Below are positions 6,399 through 11,986 of a stretch of 33,456 nt of DNA, piece after piece. Positions within the stretch are counted from its first letter, which is position 1. Each line of letters begins with the position of its first letter. This stretch comes from a virus: positions 1-33,456 of the IMG/VR virus record IMGVR_UViG_3300018079_000026; one strand, 5' to 3'. Under the pieces are notes generated by a model, which was not told the origin of the DNA, made no database searches, and worked only from the letters and a program-made list of their open reading frames with translations. The position numbers and the translations under genes are program-made.

Positions 6399-6650
6399 TT
6401 ACACTCCCTTTCGTTGTTGATACTCTCGTCCGTATTGCAAGCGATGCGCTCTACAGTACGGCTCAGACTTGCGGTCACGGCGGGCCGTTTCACGTTTCTG
6501 GTCACATCCCGGCCACACGCACAGCGGCGCTGCCTTGCGCTTCGGGGCATGGATCGGGCCGAATAGCATATCCAGTGCCGTGCAGTGGGCCGCGTCTCTG
6601 TCCGTGCGGTGATCGTGGCTCGGCGGACAACACGACCAACGCCGTACCAC
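6399..6650 (-). CDS. Hypothetical protein with Cys/His-rich zinc motif
   Basis: The GTG at 6650 follows GAGG by 5 bases and is preferred over the ATG at 6689, which lies inside the upstream mini-gene. The 83-aa product has CVWPGC, then CRAH ~20 residues later, followed by a basic helix (RLQYGREYQQRKGV). This C-x4-C...C-x2-H arrangement occurs in small phage zinc-finger proteins. The N-terminus has an additional CC and three His. Likely nucleic-acid binding; no family named. Confidence 0.55.
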   Translation of the reverse strand: MVRRWSCCPPSHDHRTDRDAAHCTALDMLFGPIHAPKRKAAPLCVWPGCDQKRETARRDRKSEPYCRAHRLQYGREYQQRKGV

Positions 6651-6664
6651 GCTAACCTCGGTCG

Positions 6665-6751
6665 TCACACACCCCTCTCCATCAGCCACAACGCGGCGAA
6701 GACGCAGGAGCAGAGGCCGAAGAGGGCGGCGGACACAAGATAAGGGTTCAT
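6665..6751 (-). CDS. 28-aa membrane peptide
   Basis: The ATG at 6751 overlaps the preceding stop as ATGA. The frame encodes MNPYLVSAALFGLCSCVFAA and ends LWLMERGV: a single hydrophobic helix with a short charged end. Support is the coupled start and the SD-bearing next gene placed 14 bases after the stop. Otherwise unrecognised. Confidence 0.45.
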   Translation of the reverse strand: MNPYLVSAALFGLCSCVFAALWLMERGV

Positions 6752-6960
6752 TGGGCGGGCTTTGGGTGACGCTCTGAAAATGTACGCATCCAATAGGTCA
6801 ACAGTTGACTCCCCTGCGTTCGGGTCAGATCGGGGTACTCGCGCAAGATGTACGGCACAGCACCGAACATATTAGTCTCACCCGACTCGCGCAGCTCGTC
6901 CAGGTATTCTAAGTGCTCATCTAAGACAAAGGCCGGTCGTTCAATCGTTTCTACGGACAT
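6748..6960 (-). CDS. Conserved small phage protein (LRESGxTNMFGAxPY family)
   Basis: The ATG at 6960 (MSVETIERPAF) has GGGAG 6-7 bases upstream. The longer frame to 7017 adds unnatural residues. The 70-aa product carries YLDELRESGETNMFGAVPYI, followed by YPDLTRTQGSQLLTYWMRTF, a widespread small phage family I recognise by its LRESG-TNMFGA signature and its YWM segment. The function is not known to me. It is often found near early and replication genes, which agrees with the location here. Confidence 0.8.
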   Translation of the reverse strand: MSVETIERPAFVLDEHLEYLDELRESGETNMFGAVPYILREYPDLTRTQGSQLLTYWMRTFSERHPKPAQ

Positions 6961-6975
6961 CTCGACTCCCTTTCT

Positions 6976-7041
6976 CCCCGCCCGCACGCCCTGATCTCTC
7001 AGGTCAGGCGCAGGCAACAGTAGCGCGGCGCGCGGGCGGGG
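6976..7041 (-). repeat. Long G+C-rich inverted repeat between two genes
   Basis: Arms 6976-6990 and 7027-7041 match at 14 of 15 positions; the remaining pair is a wobble or mismatch. The 36-base interval holds a second small hairpin (CCTGA at 6990-6994 with TCAGG at 6999-7003). It lies between the 207-aa gene (7056-7679) and the start at 6960, and the SD of that start follows the arm. It has no T-run in either direction, so it looks more like an mRNA-processing or stability element, or a weak attenuator, than a classical terminator. Confidence 0.6.
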
Positions 7042-7055
7042 AATAGGTGATTGGA

Positions 7056-7679
7056 TTAGGCGGCTTCGGTCTGCGCCTTGACTCTGGCCTGGATCGCTTC
7101 GCTCAGGGCCACGCCTGCCGATCTGAGTTCGGCGTCAGTGGTGAAACTCTCCACCGGCTCGGCCTCGATCCCCAGCGGAACGGCAGCTTCGCGGAGGGCG
7201 TTGTAGCGCTCAACCATCCGCTCGCGCATTGAACGCGGCCCGTTTCCGTTCCCCGACTCCTCGGGGGGCGGGAGCAAATCTTGGGGCGCGGGCGCGCCGA
7301 TATTGAGCAGGCCGCCGAACAACTCGGCCATGTTCTGAGTCGGGATGTTGAGCGGTGAGATGGAGTAAATCTTGGTCTTGCCGCTGTGCTGATTGGCCTT
7401 GAGTTCAGTCAGGATGATCTCAACACTCACGCCGGGATTGAGGACTTCCAAAGCGCGCGTGAGTTGCGCCCCCATGTTGAACAGGACTTTCGCGCCGTCG
7501 TAGAAATGCGCCACGCGATTTGTCTTGATCTCGCCTGTCGCGGGAATGACGCGGCTGAATTCACGCTGGCCGAGATAGAGTCCCCGAAAGGCTTCGCCCA
7601 CTTTTTCAAAAACGAGCGGGGCCGGGGTGATGGTCACGACCGGAGTCGCGGCCTTGAGTTCTTCTGCGTAGGTGGTCAT
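7056..7679 (-). CDS. Possible single-stranded-DNA-binding-like phage protein
   Basis: A 207-aa protein with AAAGGA 9 bases before the ATG. Residues ~15-125 are beta-rich (PLVFEKVGEAFRGLYLG, GEIKTNRVAHFYDG, then SVEIILTELKAN, KTKIYSISPL), compatible with an OB-type fold. Residues 130-150 are a Pro/Gly/Asn linker (LLPPPEESGNGNGP). The C-terminus is helical. The layout resembles phage proteins placed next to replication genes that are thought to bind ssDNA, but no diagnostic motif is present and it lacks the acidic SSB tail. A host-interaction or recombination factor remains possible. Confidence 0.4.
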   Translation of the reverse strand: MTTYAEELKAATPVVTITPAPLVFEKVGEAFRGLYLGQREFSRVIPATGEIKTNRVAHFYDGAKVLFNMGAQLTRALEVLNPGVSVEIILTELKANQHSGKTKIYSISPLNIPTQNMAELFGGLLNIGAPAPQDLLPPPEESGNGNGPRSMRERMVERYNALREAAVPLGIEAEPVESFTTDAELRSAGVALSEAIQARVKAQTEAA

Positions 7680-7731
7680 TGCATTTATCCTTTGTCTGAG
7701 AGTGAGTTGTGGTTGACGACTTGAGCGACGG

Positions 7732-7869
7732 CTAGGGTATGGGGTCAGGCGACTCCTTTACTAAATTCCTGCTCACAGCGCCCCGTCCTGGTCGGCCCCT
7801 AAGCGTTCGTCCGCTCATGGTTCCTATCACGCTTTTGGCGTTACCGCAGAGTATGGCTATTGGACGCAT
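7732..7869 (-). CDS. Possible 45-aa basic ORF in an otherwise empty gap
   Basis: The 7680-7893 interval has no clear gene. The only minus-strand frame of note starts with ATG 7869 and encodes 45 residues, Arg/Gly/Ser-rich in its second half (GRTLRGRPGRGAVSRNLVKE). There is no strong SD and no coupling to the neighbours. An internal ATG at 7815 is preceded closely by AGGAA. The segment may be an untranslated leader instead. Low confidence. Confidence 0.25.
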   Translation of the reverse strand: MRPIAILCGNAKSVIGTMSGRTLRGRPGRGAVSRNLVKESPDPIP

Positions 7870-7893
7870 GGCAGAATTGTCCAGGTCAGATTT

Positions 7894-8319
7894 TCAAATC
7901 TTTCGCACTTCGATGAACACTCGCCCTCGGGCCGTGTTCACCCATCCCCCGGTTGGTTCGGCCCTGAGCCGCGCCGACGCGAACATCTGACGCACGGCTC
8001 CGGCCTGCTTTCGCGCGCGGGCTTTGTCCTGCATCTGATCGCGTGCAAAATCGGACAGGAGATGATCCAGCCGATTGACTTCAGCCAGGAGCTTTCCATT
8101 CTCAATGAGCGTTAGCCGCAGTTCAATCGCCAGAGAGCGGTTATCATCGTGAGCGGTTGTCAACTGACGGCTTAGACTCTCGATGCGCTCCTGAGCTACT
8201 TCCAAATCCGTAAGGACAGCGGCCCCGGCCTCGCGCGCTCGGGAGAGTTGGGCGGAGGGGGAGTCGGGTGTGTCTTCGATGCGCCAGGCCTCACGTTGGG
8301 CAGGGGTGGGCTTAGACAT
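7894..8319 (-). CDS. Coiled-coil hypothetical protein
   Basis: The ATG at 8319 (MSKPTPAQREAW) has AAAGGA about 10 bases upstream and lies two bases past the preceding stop. The longer frame to 8367 would overlap that gene. The product is 141 aa: a Ser/Pro-rich start, then a coiled coil from about residue 30 to 95 (DLEVAQERIESLSRQLTTAH and LIENGKLLAEVNRLDHLL), and a basic C-terminal part (RARKQAGAVRQMF). No known family. A structural or adaptor role is plausible from the coiled coil only. Confidence 0.65.
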   Translation of the reverse strand: MSKPTPAQREAWRIEDTPDSPSAQLSRAREAGAAVLTDLEVAQERIESLSRQLTTAHDDNRSLAIELRLTLIENGKLLAEVNRLDHLLSDFARDQMQDKARARKQAGAVRQMFASARLRAEPTGGWVNTARGRVFIEVRKI

Positions 8320-8321
8320 GA

Positions 8322-8564
8322 TTAGAATTCCTTTCGGAGTGCGCCGCGCAACAGTTGGACGGCGCAAACTTCAGCGGGGGTCATCAAAACATCCAGGCCA
8401 TTCTGATCTTCGGCTATGGCGAACAGCGCCTGCTTGCCCGCGCGCCACAAATCGCGCGCCTTGAGCCATTGATTGACCTGCTCGGTTGAGCGACCATAGA
8501 AAGGCCAGGGGCAATCTTCGGCGTGGGGATAACCGGCTTGAGCGCCGCATTGGCAAATGTTCAT
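8322..8564 (-). CDS. Small Cys/His-containing hypothetical protein
   Basis: An 80-aa protein beginning MNICQCGAQAGYPHAEDCPWPFYG. CxC, then His and Cys about 10 residues on, forms a compact zinc site of a type common in short phage proteins (CxCG...H...DCPxPxYG). The remainder is helical. The ATG overlaps the preceding stop as ATGA, and AAAGGA lies ~10 bases upstream. Confidence 0.7.
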   Translation of the reverse strand: MNICQCGAQAGYPHAEDCPWPFYGRSTEQVNQWLKARDLWRAGKQALFAIAEDQNGLDVLMTPAEVCAVQLLRGALRKEF

Positions 8565-8788
8565 TTAGGATTGTCCTTTCCTACGAGATAATCTCGCCGC
8601 AGGTAAATGCGCGCGGCCATCACCAACACCGCCGCTTGCTCGATCGAGCACCCGAGCGCGTGCGCCGTCTCGGAGATGGCTATCGCATCGTCGGCATTCT
8701 GCATGGCGACTCGGAGCGCGGCGGGTCGCCAGTCGGGGGCAGAGTCGGAGTCGCGCGAGGGCGTGAGTTGATGCGCGAATGGGGGCAT
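8561..8788 (-). CDS. Hypothetical protein
   Basis: The frame is open to 8848, but the ATG at 8788 (MPPFAHQLTPS) overlaps the previous stop as TAATG, the coupling used nearby, so it is preferred (75 aa). The C-terminal two-thirds is helical with a HTH-like rhythm (AIAISETAHALGCSIEQAAVLVMAARIYLRRDYL), in which AHALGCSIEQAAVLV could be two helices around a turn. It may be a small DNA-binding protein; evidence is weak. Confidence 0.6.
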   Translation of the reverse strand: MPPFAHQLTPSRDSDSAPDWRPAALRVAMQNADDAIAISETAHALGCSIEQAAVLVMAARIYLRRDYLVGKDNPK

Positions 8789-9036
8789 TAGAGGGTCCAT
8801 CCGTTGATTGGGTCGTGTTTGACATCGGCTACTATCTGAGGGAACCACTTAATAAACCAATCGGGGTTTCTTTCGCCCCAAACATTCATCGTTCCGTTGG
8901 CCTGTTGACCGCCCGTGATTTCTGCGTGGGCGATTCCATTCTCGGTTACAAAATTGCATTGGTAGATCACTTGCGTATCAAATCCAGGAAGAATGCCATT
9001 GTAAAACCTAACTTCGTGGACGATTCTGGTTGTCAT
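8788..9036 (-). CDS. Hypothetical protein
   Basis: An 82-aa protein with a good AGGAG 7 bases before the ATG. The sequence alternates hydrophobic and polar residues (RIVHEVRFYNG, TQVIYQCNFVTENG, HAEITGG), pointing to a small beta-sheet domain, and ends in a Trp-rich stretch (WGERNPDWFIKWFPQIV). Not recognised. It is the first gene after the 9037-9118 spacer, which holds a short hairpin. Confidence 0.65.
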   Translation of the reverse strand: MTTRIVHEVRFYNGILPGFDTQVIYQCNFVTENGIAHAEITGGQQANGTMNVWGERNPDWFIKWFPQIVADVKHDPINGWTL

Positions 9037-9076
9037 CTGCGTCTCCTATATCTAATCTCACGTTCCCGATCCCGCT

Positions 9077-9096
9077 CCTCAGCCCGCGAGCTGAGG
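9077..9096 (-). terminator. Short intercistronic hairpin
   Basis: CCTCAGC (9077-9083) and GCTGAGG (9090-9096) form a perfect 7-bp stem with a 6-base loop, in the 82-bp spacer between the LPD29 gene and the next gene. No T-run follows on the minus strand, so it is at most a weak or factor-dependent terminator, or an mRNA-end stabiliser. Confidence 0.35.
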
Positions 9097-9118
9097 ATCA
9101 GGGGCAGGGCGGGAGGGG

Positions 9119-9604
9119 CTAGGCTTTCCGTGCGCCAGCTTCGCGTAAGACAACCTGGCGCATCATCCAGTAGTAATCAAATTGAGTTCCACCGCCTACA
9201 CATTCGCCGTCTTCGACTATGTAGCCGTGATTTCCACCGTCCATGATGTGTGGGGCCGACGTTCCGTACTTGGCTGAGCAATCGGCGGCCACTGCGCTCA
9301 GGAAGGCCACCGAATACTCGCGGCGGGTGAAAAGGAAATCATTTCCAAAGCTGACCGTCTGGCCTTCATGGATGCTGTCATGGTAGCTCTTGAGGTCAAT
9401 CATGCCGTCAAAGGTTGCGCCCTGGAATTTCCCGATCTTGGCCTTGACCGACTCTTCGGTGGGGCCGTCTGTCCAGTTCACGTCAATGCTGGAGCCGCCC
9501 GCATAGCGGGAGGAGCGAACAGAGAACTTTGTGGCGGGGAAGGCCTTCAGTTCCTTGCGGATGATCTTGGCAACTTCGGCAGTGTCAATGTGGGTAGTGG
9601 TCAT
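9119..9604 (-). CDS. LPD29-domain protein
   Basis: The ATG at 9604 (MTTTHIDTAEVAK) forms an ATGA overlap with the previous stop and is preferred over 9616. The product is 161 aa. The segment AEVAKIIRKELKAFPATKFSVRSSRYAGGSSIDVNWTDGP, continuing to FQGATFDGMIDLKSY, is the signature of LPD29, a domain first described in large polyvalent proteins of conjugative elements and phages and suspected to act in conflict with the host. Here it is a short, nearly stand-alone copy. C-terminal residues (GTQFDYYWMMRQVVLRE) complete the domain. Molecular activity unknown. Confidence 0.75.
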   Translation of the reverse strand: MTTTHIDTAEVAKIIRKELKAFPATKFSVRSSRYAGGSSIDVNWTDGPTEESVKAKIGKFQGATFDGMIDLKSYHDSIHEGQTVSFGNDFLFTRREYSVAFLSAVAADCSAKYGTSAPHIMDGGNHGYIVEDGECVGGGTQFDYYWMMRQVVLREAGARKA

Positions 9605-9840
9605 TTTGATAACCACCCGGCTAATTGCTTATCGCCTAAATAGGCCGCATAGTCGGTCTGCAACCAGACGACCAGGGCTTGCTCAACGGTGGGGGTATTC
9701 TCAAGGAAGATGCTGAAGGAGGGGATTTTCCCGGCCAGGATTTCGTCAATCTTGGCATTGCCGCGCTCAGTCATGTAGTCGGCGGGGCCGCTTAGAGTTC
9801 CGTTCTCGATGCTGAAGTTTTTTGCGGTGAAGGTTGTCAT
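9601..9840 (-). CDS. First gene of the leftward operon, hypothetical
   Basis: A 79-aa protein with AGGAG 6 bases before the ATG. It begins with a beta-like stretch (FTAKNFSIENGTLSGPADYM), followed by a helical part (NAKIDEILAGKIPSF and TVEQALVVWLQTDYAAYLG). It is the promoter-proximal gene under the 9870-9898 promoter, so it should be made very early. That makes a regulatory or anti-host role attractive, but the sequence itself gives no function. Confidence 0.65.
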   Translation of the reverse strand: MTTFTAKNFSIENGTLSGPADYMTERGNAKIDEILAGKIPSFSIFLENTPTVEQALVVWLQTDYAAYLGDKQLAGWLSK

Positions 9841-9869
9841 TTCGTCTCCTAATCTCTAAACTTGAGCAT

Positions 9870-9898
9870 ATTGTATAACAAAACTCATGGGATGTCAA
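9870..9898 (-). promoter_or_regulatory. Leftward early promoter
   Basis: On the minus strand a consensus TTGACA (9893-9898) and TACAAT (9870-9875) are 17 bp apart. Transcription should start near 9863, leaving a ~22-base leader with AGGAG before the ATG at 9840. The -10 box lies within an 11-bp sequence (9870-9880) whose inverted copy overlaps the -10 of the divergent promoter, so one regulator could bind both. Confidence 0.75.
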
Positions 9899-9924
9899 TA
9901 GGCAAAATCCGGCCCGGCTGACTA

Positions 9925-9953
9925 TTGACTTTGTTATACGTCTGTTATACAAT
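9925..9953 (+). promoter_or_regulatory. Rightward promoter giving a leaderless transcript
   Basis: TTGACT (9925-9930) and TACAAT (9948-9953) are 17 bp apart. Only six bases separate the -10 from the ATG at 9960, so the expected start point is the A of that ATG. No SD precedes the gene. This is the configuration of leaderless phage repressor mRNAs such as lambda cI from PRM. Confidence 0.7.
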
Positions 9954-9959
9954 CCCGTT

Positions 9960-10169
9960 ATGCCTACTAAAACACGAAAAGTCAAGTTGAAAAACAAGGG
10001 GGGTAGGAAGTACAAGCACGGTGCTCCTATGCTGCCCCTGACTACGCGGGCCACGCCATCCGACTCGGCCTATATTCTCAAGGTCGGAAACGGGAGCCTT
10101 TCGGACGGGTTGCGCGTCTTGATCCAGGCGCATCGCATGGCGGAAATCCGCAACGGAGAGTCGGGATGA
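9960..10169 (+). CDS. Small basic regulator, possibly ribbon-helix-helix
   Basis: A 69-aa protein. Residues 1-22 are a Lys/Arg-rich arm (KTRKVKLKNKGGRKYKHG). Residues ~28-60 read LTTRATPSDSAYILKVGNGSLSDGLRVLIQAHR, with a strand followed by GNGSLSDGLRVLI, a pattern seen in short phage RHH-type proteins (strand, loop, then SxGxR-x-LI helix). The gene is transcribed from a promoter that overlaps putative operators, with a predicted leaderless mRNA, so it is the best candidate for the switch regulator of the region. The stop overlaps the next ATG. Without a structural search, the RHH call remains a hypothesis. Confidence 0.55.
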   Translation: MPTKTRKVKLKNKGGRKYKHGAPMLPLTTRATPSDSAYILKVGNGSLSDGLRVLIQAHRMAEIRNGESG

Positions 10170-10255
10170 TCAAACGGCGACTCGCAGGCCGACAGGCCAG
10201 GCCGAGCCAGTCTAACAAGATCGCAAGGGAGTTTGACTCTCTCAGTCGCCACTGA
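10166..10255 (+). CDS. 29-aa basic ORF coupled to the regulator gene
   Basis: The ATG overlaps the regulator stop (ATGA at 10166-10169). The 29-aa product (MIKRRLAGRQARPSQSNK, then IAREFDSLSRH) is strongly basic in its first half. It is supported only by coupling and by the SD of the following gene overlapping its end. Unknown function. Confidence 0.45.
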   Translation: MIKRRLAGRQARPSQSNKIAREFDSLSRH

Positions 10256-10269
10256 AAGGAAACAACATT

Positions 10270-10365
10270 ATGCTAAACCTCCTATTCGTGATTTGGCGAA
10301 GCCGCAAACCGTGCTGGCGCTGCCGCGTCGGGCGGCATTGCGGAAATTGCCATTGTTGCAAATGA
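10270..10365 (+). CDS. 31-aa cysteine-rich peptide
   Basis: An AAAGGA lies 9 bases before the ATG. The product starts with a short hydrophobic segment (MLNLLFVIW) followed by a basic region carrying six Cys and two His in 19 residues (CWRCRVGRHCGNCHCCK). Two C-x2-C type pairs could hold one zinc ion. It is too small for family assignment. A related pattern (hydrophobic N-end plus CxxC knuckles) appears in many phage early micro-proteins. Confidence 0.5.
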   Translation: MLNLLFVIWRSRKPCWRCRVGRHCGNCHCCK

Positions 10366-10378
10366 AACGAGGAACTCA

Positions 10379-10483
10379 ATGACCAACGCGCCGCCTGAGC
10401 TTTTCATCGGCATGATTGTGCTGGGCATCGTTTTATTTATTCTGAGTTTTATTCGCATTCGGTGGATACCCCCAAGACGGTAA
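10379..10483 (+). CDS. 34-aa membrane peptide
   Basis: Has GAGG 6-7 bases upstream of the ATG. The peptide has a short N-terminus (MTNAPPEL), one hydrophobic helix (FIGMIVLGIVLFILSFI) and a basic end (RIRWIPPRR). The positive C-terminus implies an N-out/C-in orientation. The stop lies 2 bases before the next gene's start. Confidence 0.5.
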   Translation: MTNAPPELFIGMIVLGIVLFILSFIRIRWIPPRR

Positions 10484-10485
10484 AG

Positions 10486-11076
10486 ATGCTATATCTTGAG
10501 GTCGGGAACACGCGTTTCAGCGCCTGGACGATTTCGTTTGCGTTCGGGCTGGTCATCACCGGCGGCCTGGGATTGTTGGCCGAATGGCAGGGAATCTATT
10601 TGTCAGGCTGGACAATTTGGTTTTCATTCATGACGGCTTTTGGTCTCATTCCATTCTGGGTGGGGTTTTCGGTCATGCTCAATTGGCAAGCCCACAATCG
10701 ACTCGACGTGGCCGAACGCAAGGCCAGGATTTATGGGAATCGGCCTGCCCCTAGCCCCCAGCCGATCATCACGCCCGATGTCCACACCCTAGCCTGGCAA
10801 CCGGCGCTGATTGAGTTCGTCTTGTGGAGCGAGTCGCTCGGCTCGCTCACGTCTACCGCCCACGTCGGGAAATCGGTGAGCGGACCCGACGATTGGGAGG
10901 CGTTGACCAACCCCCTGCTGGCCGAGGGGTGGGTTTACAAAACCAACGGCGTGCCTACATCATGGCATCCTGGTTGGAGCCCCGCGCGCGCTGTCCTGGC
11001 GCTCTCGGCGGGGAAGTTCGAGACGCCCGAGGCCGCGCCGCCGCGAGTAACCCCCCTGCCCCTAATTCTCGGATAG
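10486..11076 (+). CDS. Two-helix membrane protein with soluble C-terminal domain
   Basis: The frame is open from a GTG at 10462, but the ATG at 10486 directly follows the upstream stop (TAAAGATG) and is preferred (196 aa). Residues ~12-33 and ~40-66 are hydrophobic helices rich in Trp/Phe/Gly, separated by a short loop, as in small inner-membrane proteins. The remaining ~130 residues are soluble: a polar linker (RPAPSPQPI), then a compact domain with WQPALIEFVLW and WEALTNPLLAEGWVYKT, which may be a winged-helix-like fold. It ends in a Pro-rich tail. Role unknown; it closes the short operon before the terminator. Confidence 0.6.
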   Translation: MLYLEVGNTRFSAWTISFAFGLVITGGLGLLAEWQGIYLSGWTIWFSFMTAFGLIPFWVGFSVMLNWQAHNRLDVAERKARIYGNRPAPSPQPIITPDVHTLAWQPALIEFVLWSESLGSLTSTAHVGKSVSGPDDWEALTNPLLAEGWVYKTNGVPTSWHPGWSPARAVLALSAGKFETPEAAPPRVTPLPLILG

Positions 11077-11123
11077 CAGGGAGGGGGCTTTCACGGGGGA
11101 AAGGTAAAGCAAATAAAGGTCAT

Positions 11124-11150
11124 AAAGGCTCCGGACTAACCGGGGCCTTT
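11124..11150 (+). terminator. Intrinsic terminator
   Basis: AAAGGC (11124-11129) and GCCTTT (11145-11150) enclose CCGG/CCGG pairs around an ACTAA loop, giving a stem of ~10 pairs with one bulge. Pyrimidines (TTTCTCTTT) follow. It ends the regulator operon ~50 bases after the last stop. Confidence 0.75.
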
Positions 11151-11180
11151 CTCTTTGCTTGCGCCAAATCAAAAACGGTG

Positions 11181-11280
11181 TAAACTACTTGTGGGCCGGG
11201 GCACGAATTGCCGCCGCACTCCGCCAGGTTCTTCCGGCCCCGCTCCCTGCATGTGAGTCTTCTGCCTGGCGGAGTGTTTT
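11181..11280 (+). promoter_or_regulatory. Leader A before the lysis genes: -10 box and competing hairpins
   Basis: TTGCGC (11159-11164) and TAAACT (11181-11186), 16 bp apart, form a possible promoter. GGGCCGG (11193-11199) can pair with CCGGCCC (11234-11240). The 12-base arm 11217-11228, located inside that hairpin, is also perfectly complementary to 11265-11276, which is followed by TTTT. The two structures exclude each other unless a pseudoknot forms, as in terminator/antiterminator switches. The holin gene starts 17 bases further on. Confidence 0.55.
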
Positions 11281-11296
11281 AGAATAGGAGTCTGTC

Positions 11297-11605
11297 ATGT
11301 TTCAAGTCACTTCAGAACTCAATCTCGATCCGGCTGTCATTAGCGCCCTCGTCGGTGCCGGCCTCGCCCTCCTGTTTGAATATTTCCCGAAACTCAACAC
11401 GGCCTACAACGCCCTCGACAATGACAAACAACGCGGTTGGATGTTGATCCTCGTCGCCGTCGGTACAGCCATCGTCGTTTATCAATCCTGTGCCGTCGAA
11501 CTCGCCTGCTATACCGCGAATTGGCAGACGATCCTATTTGCCTATCTCTCGGCGCTGGGCGTGAACCAGGGTCTGCATCGCGCCTTGCCGAAATTTGGTA
11601 AGTAA
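11297..11605 (+). CDS. Putative holin
   Basis: A 102-aa protein with three hydrophobic segments at about residues 13-30 (AVISALVGAGLALLFEYF), 47-66 (RGWMLILVAVGTAIVVYQ) and 75-92 (WQTILFAYLSALGVNQG), and a short basic C-terminus (HRALPKFGK). Size and topology fit a class I holin, which makes lesions in the inner membrane to release the endolysin. AGGAG lies ~8 bases upstream. The position, two genes before the glycosidase-like endolysin and directly after leader A, supports a lysis role. Similar three-helix proteins with a YFP-x-L-NxxYN-LD segment are annotated as phage holins. Confidence 0.65.
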   Translation: MFQVTSELNLDPAVISALVGAGLALLFEYFPKLNTAYNALDNDKQRGWMLILVAVGTAIVVYQSCAVELACYTANWQTILFAYLSALGVNQGLHRALPKFGK

Positions 11606-11617
11606 TCATCGTGTAAC

Positions 11618-11986
11618 GTGGCTCCCGATACCGGCCTGATTGCGCTGGTCATTCAGACCGGCTTCGCGGGGCTGTTCGTGTGGTTGCTTTTCGATACTCG
11701 GAAAGAATCACGCGAAAGGCAAACACGCTCTTACGAACGAGAGACTCAATTCGCTCTCCTGCTTTCCGAGCAAAGCAAACTCATGGCTCAATTCGCTATG
11801 CAGCTCGGCCAAGTCGCCGCCCAGCTCGGCGCGATCCAGGAGGTGAGTATTCGGGAGGTTGAGCAAATCACGGCCTTACGGCAGGAGATGGGCCGCCAGT
11901 CTATCGACATCCTGCAAATGCGCGGCCTGCTCGGCGAACGCCGTGCGACCACGCATGAACTCACTGAACGAATTGAAAAGAAATGA
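11618..11986 (+). CDS. Membrane-anchored coiled-coil protein of the lysis cassette
   Basis: Starts with GTG. Residues ~6-25 are one membrane helix (GLIALVIQTGFAGLFVWLLF), followed by ~95 residues of charged coiled coil (LLLSEQSKLMAQFAMQLGQVAAQLGAI). This N-anchored coiled-coil form is shared by holin partners/antiholins and i-spanin-like proteins, so the protein may regulate holin timing or disrupt the envelope. There is no lipobox. It lies between the holin and endolysin genes with no gap of note and overlaps the next gene by ATGA. Confidence 0.6.
   Translation: MAPDTGLIALVIQTGFAGLFVWLLFDTRKESRERQTRSYERETQFALLLSEQSKLMAQFAMQLGQVAAQLGAIQEVSIREVEQITALRQEMGRQSIDILQMRGLLGERRATTHELTERIEKK

Larger units (their letters stand above)
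9870..9953. promoter_or_regulatory. Mirrored operator sites between divergent promoters
   Basis: TGTTATACAAT at 9943-9953 and its exact reverse complement at 9870-9880 each cover a -10 box. A further GTTATAC lies at 9933-9939, 11 bp (one helical turn) before the copy at 9944-9950, in the spacer of the rightward promoter. Repeats of this size, one turn apart and covering promoter elements, are typical operators for small dimeric regulators such as ribbon-helix-helix proteins. The adjacent 69-aa protein is the natural candidate ligand. Confidence 0.6.

Noticed and set aside
7739-7990. 83-aa plus-strand frame over the gap and the coiled-coil gene
   Set aside because: Runs antisense into a supported gene, no SD, no recognisable features.
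9767-10054. 95-aa minus frame across the control region
   Set aside because: It would read through both promoters and operators and into the regulator gene; sequence is not protein-like.
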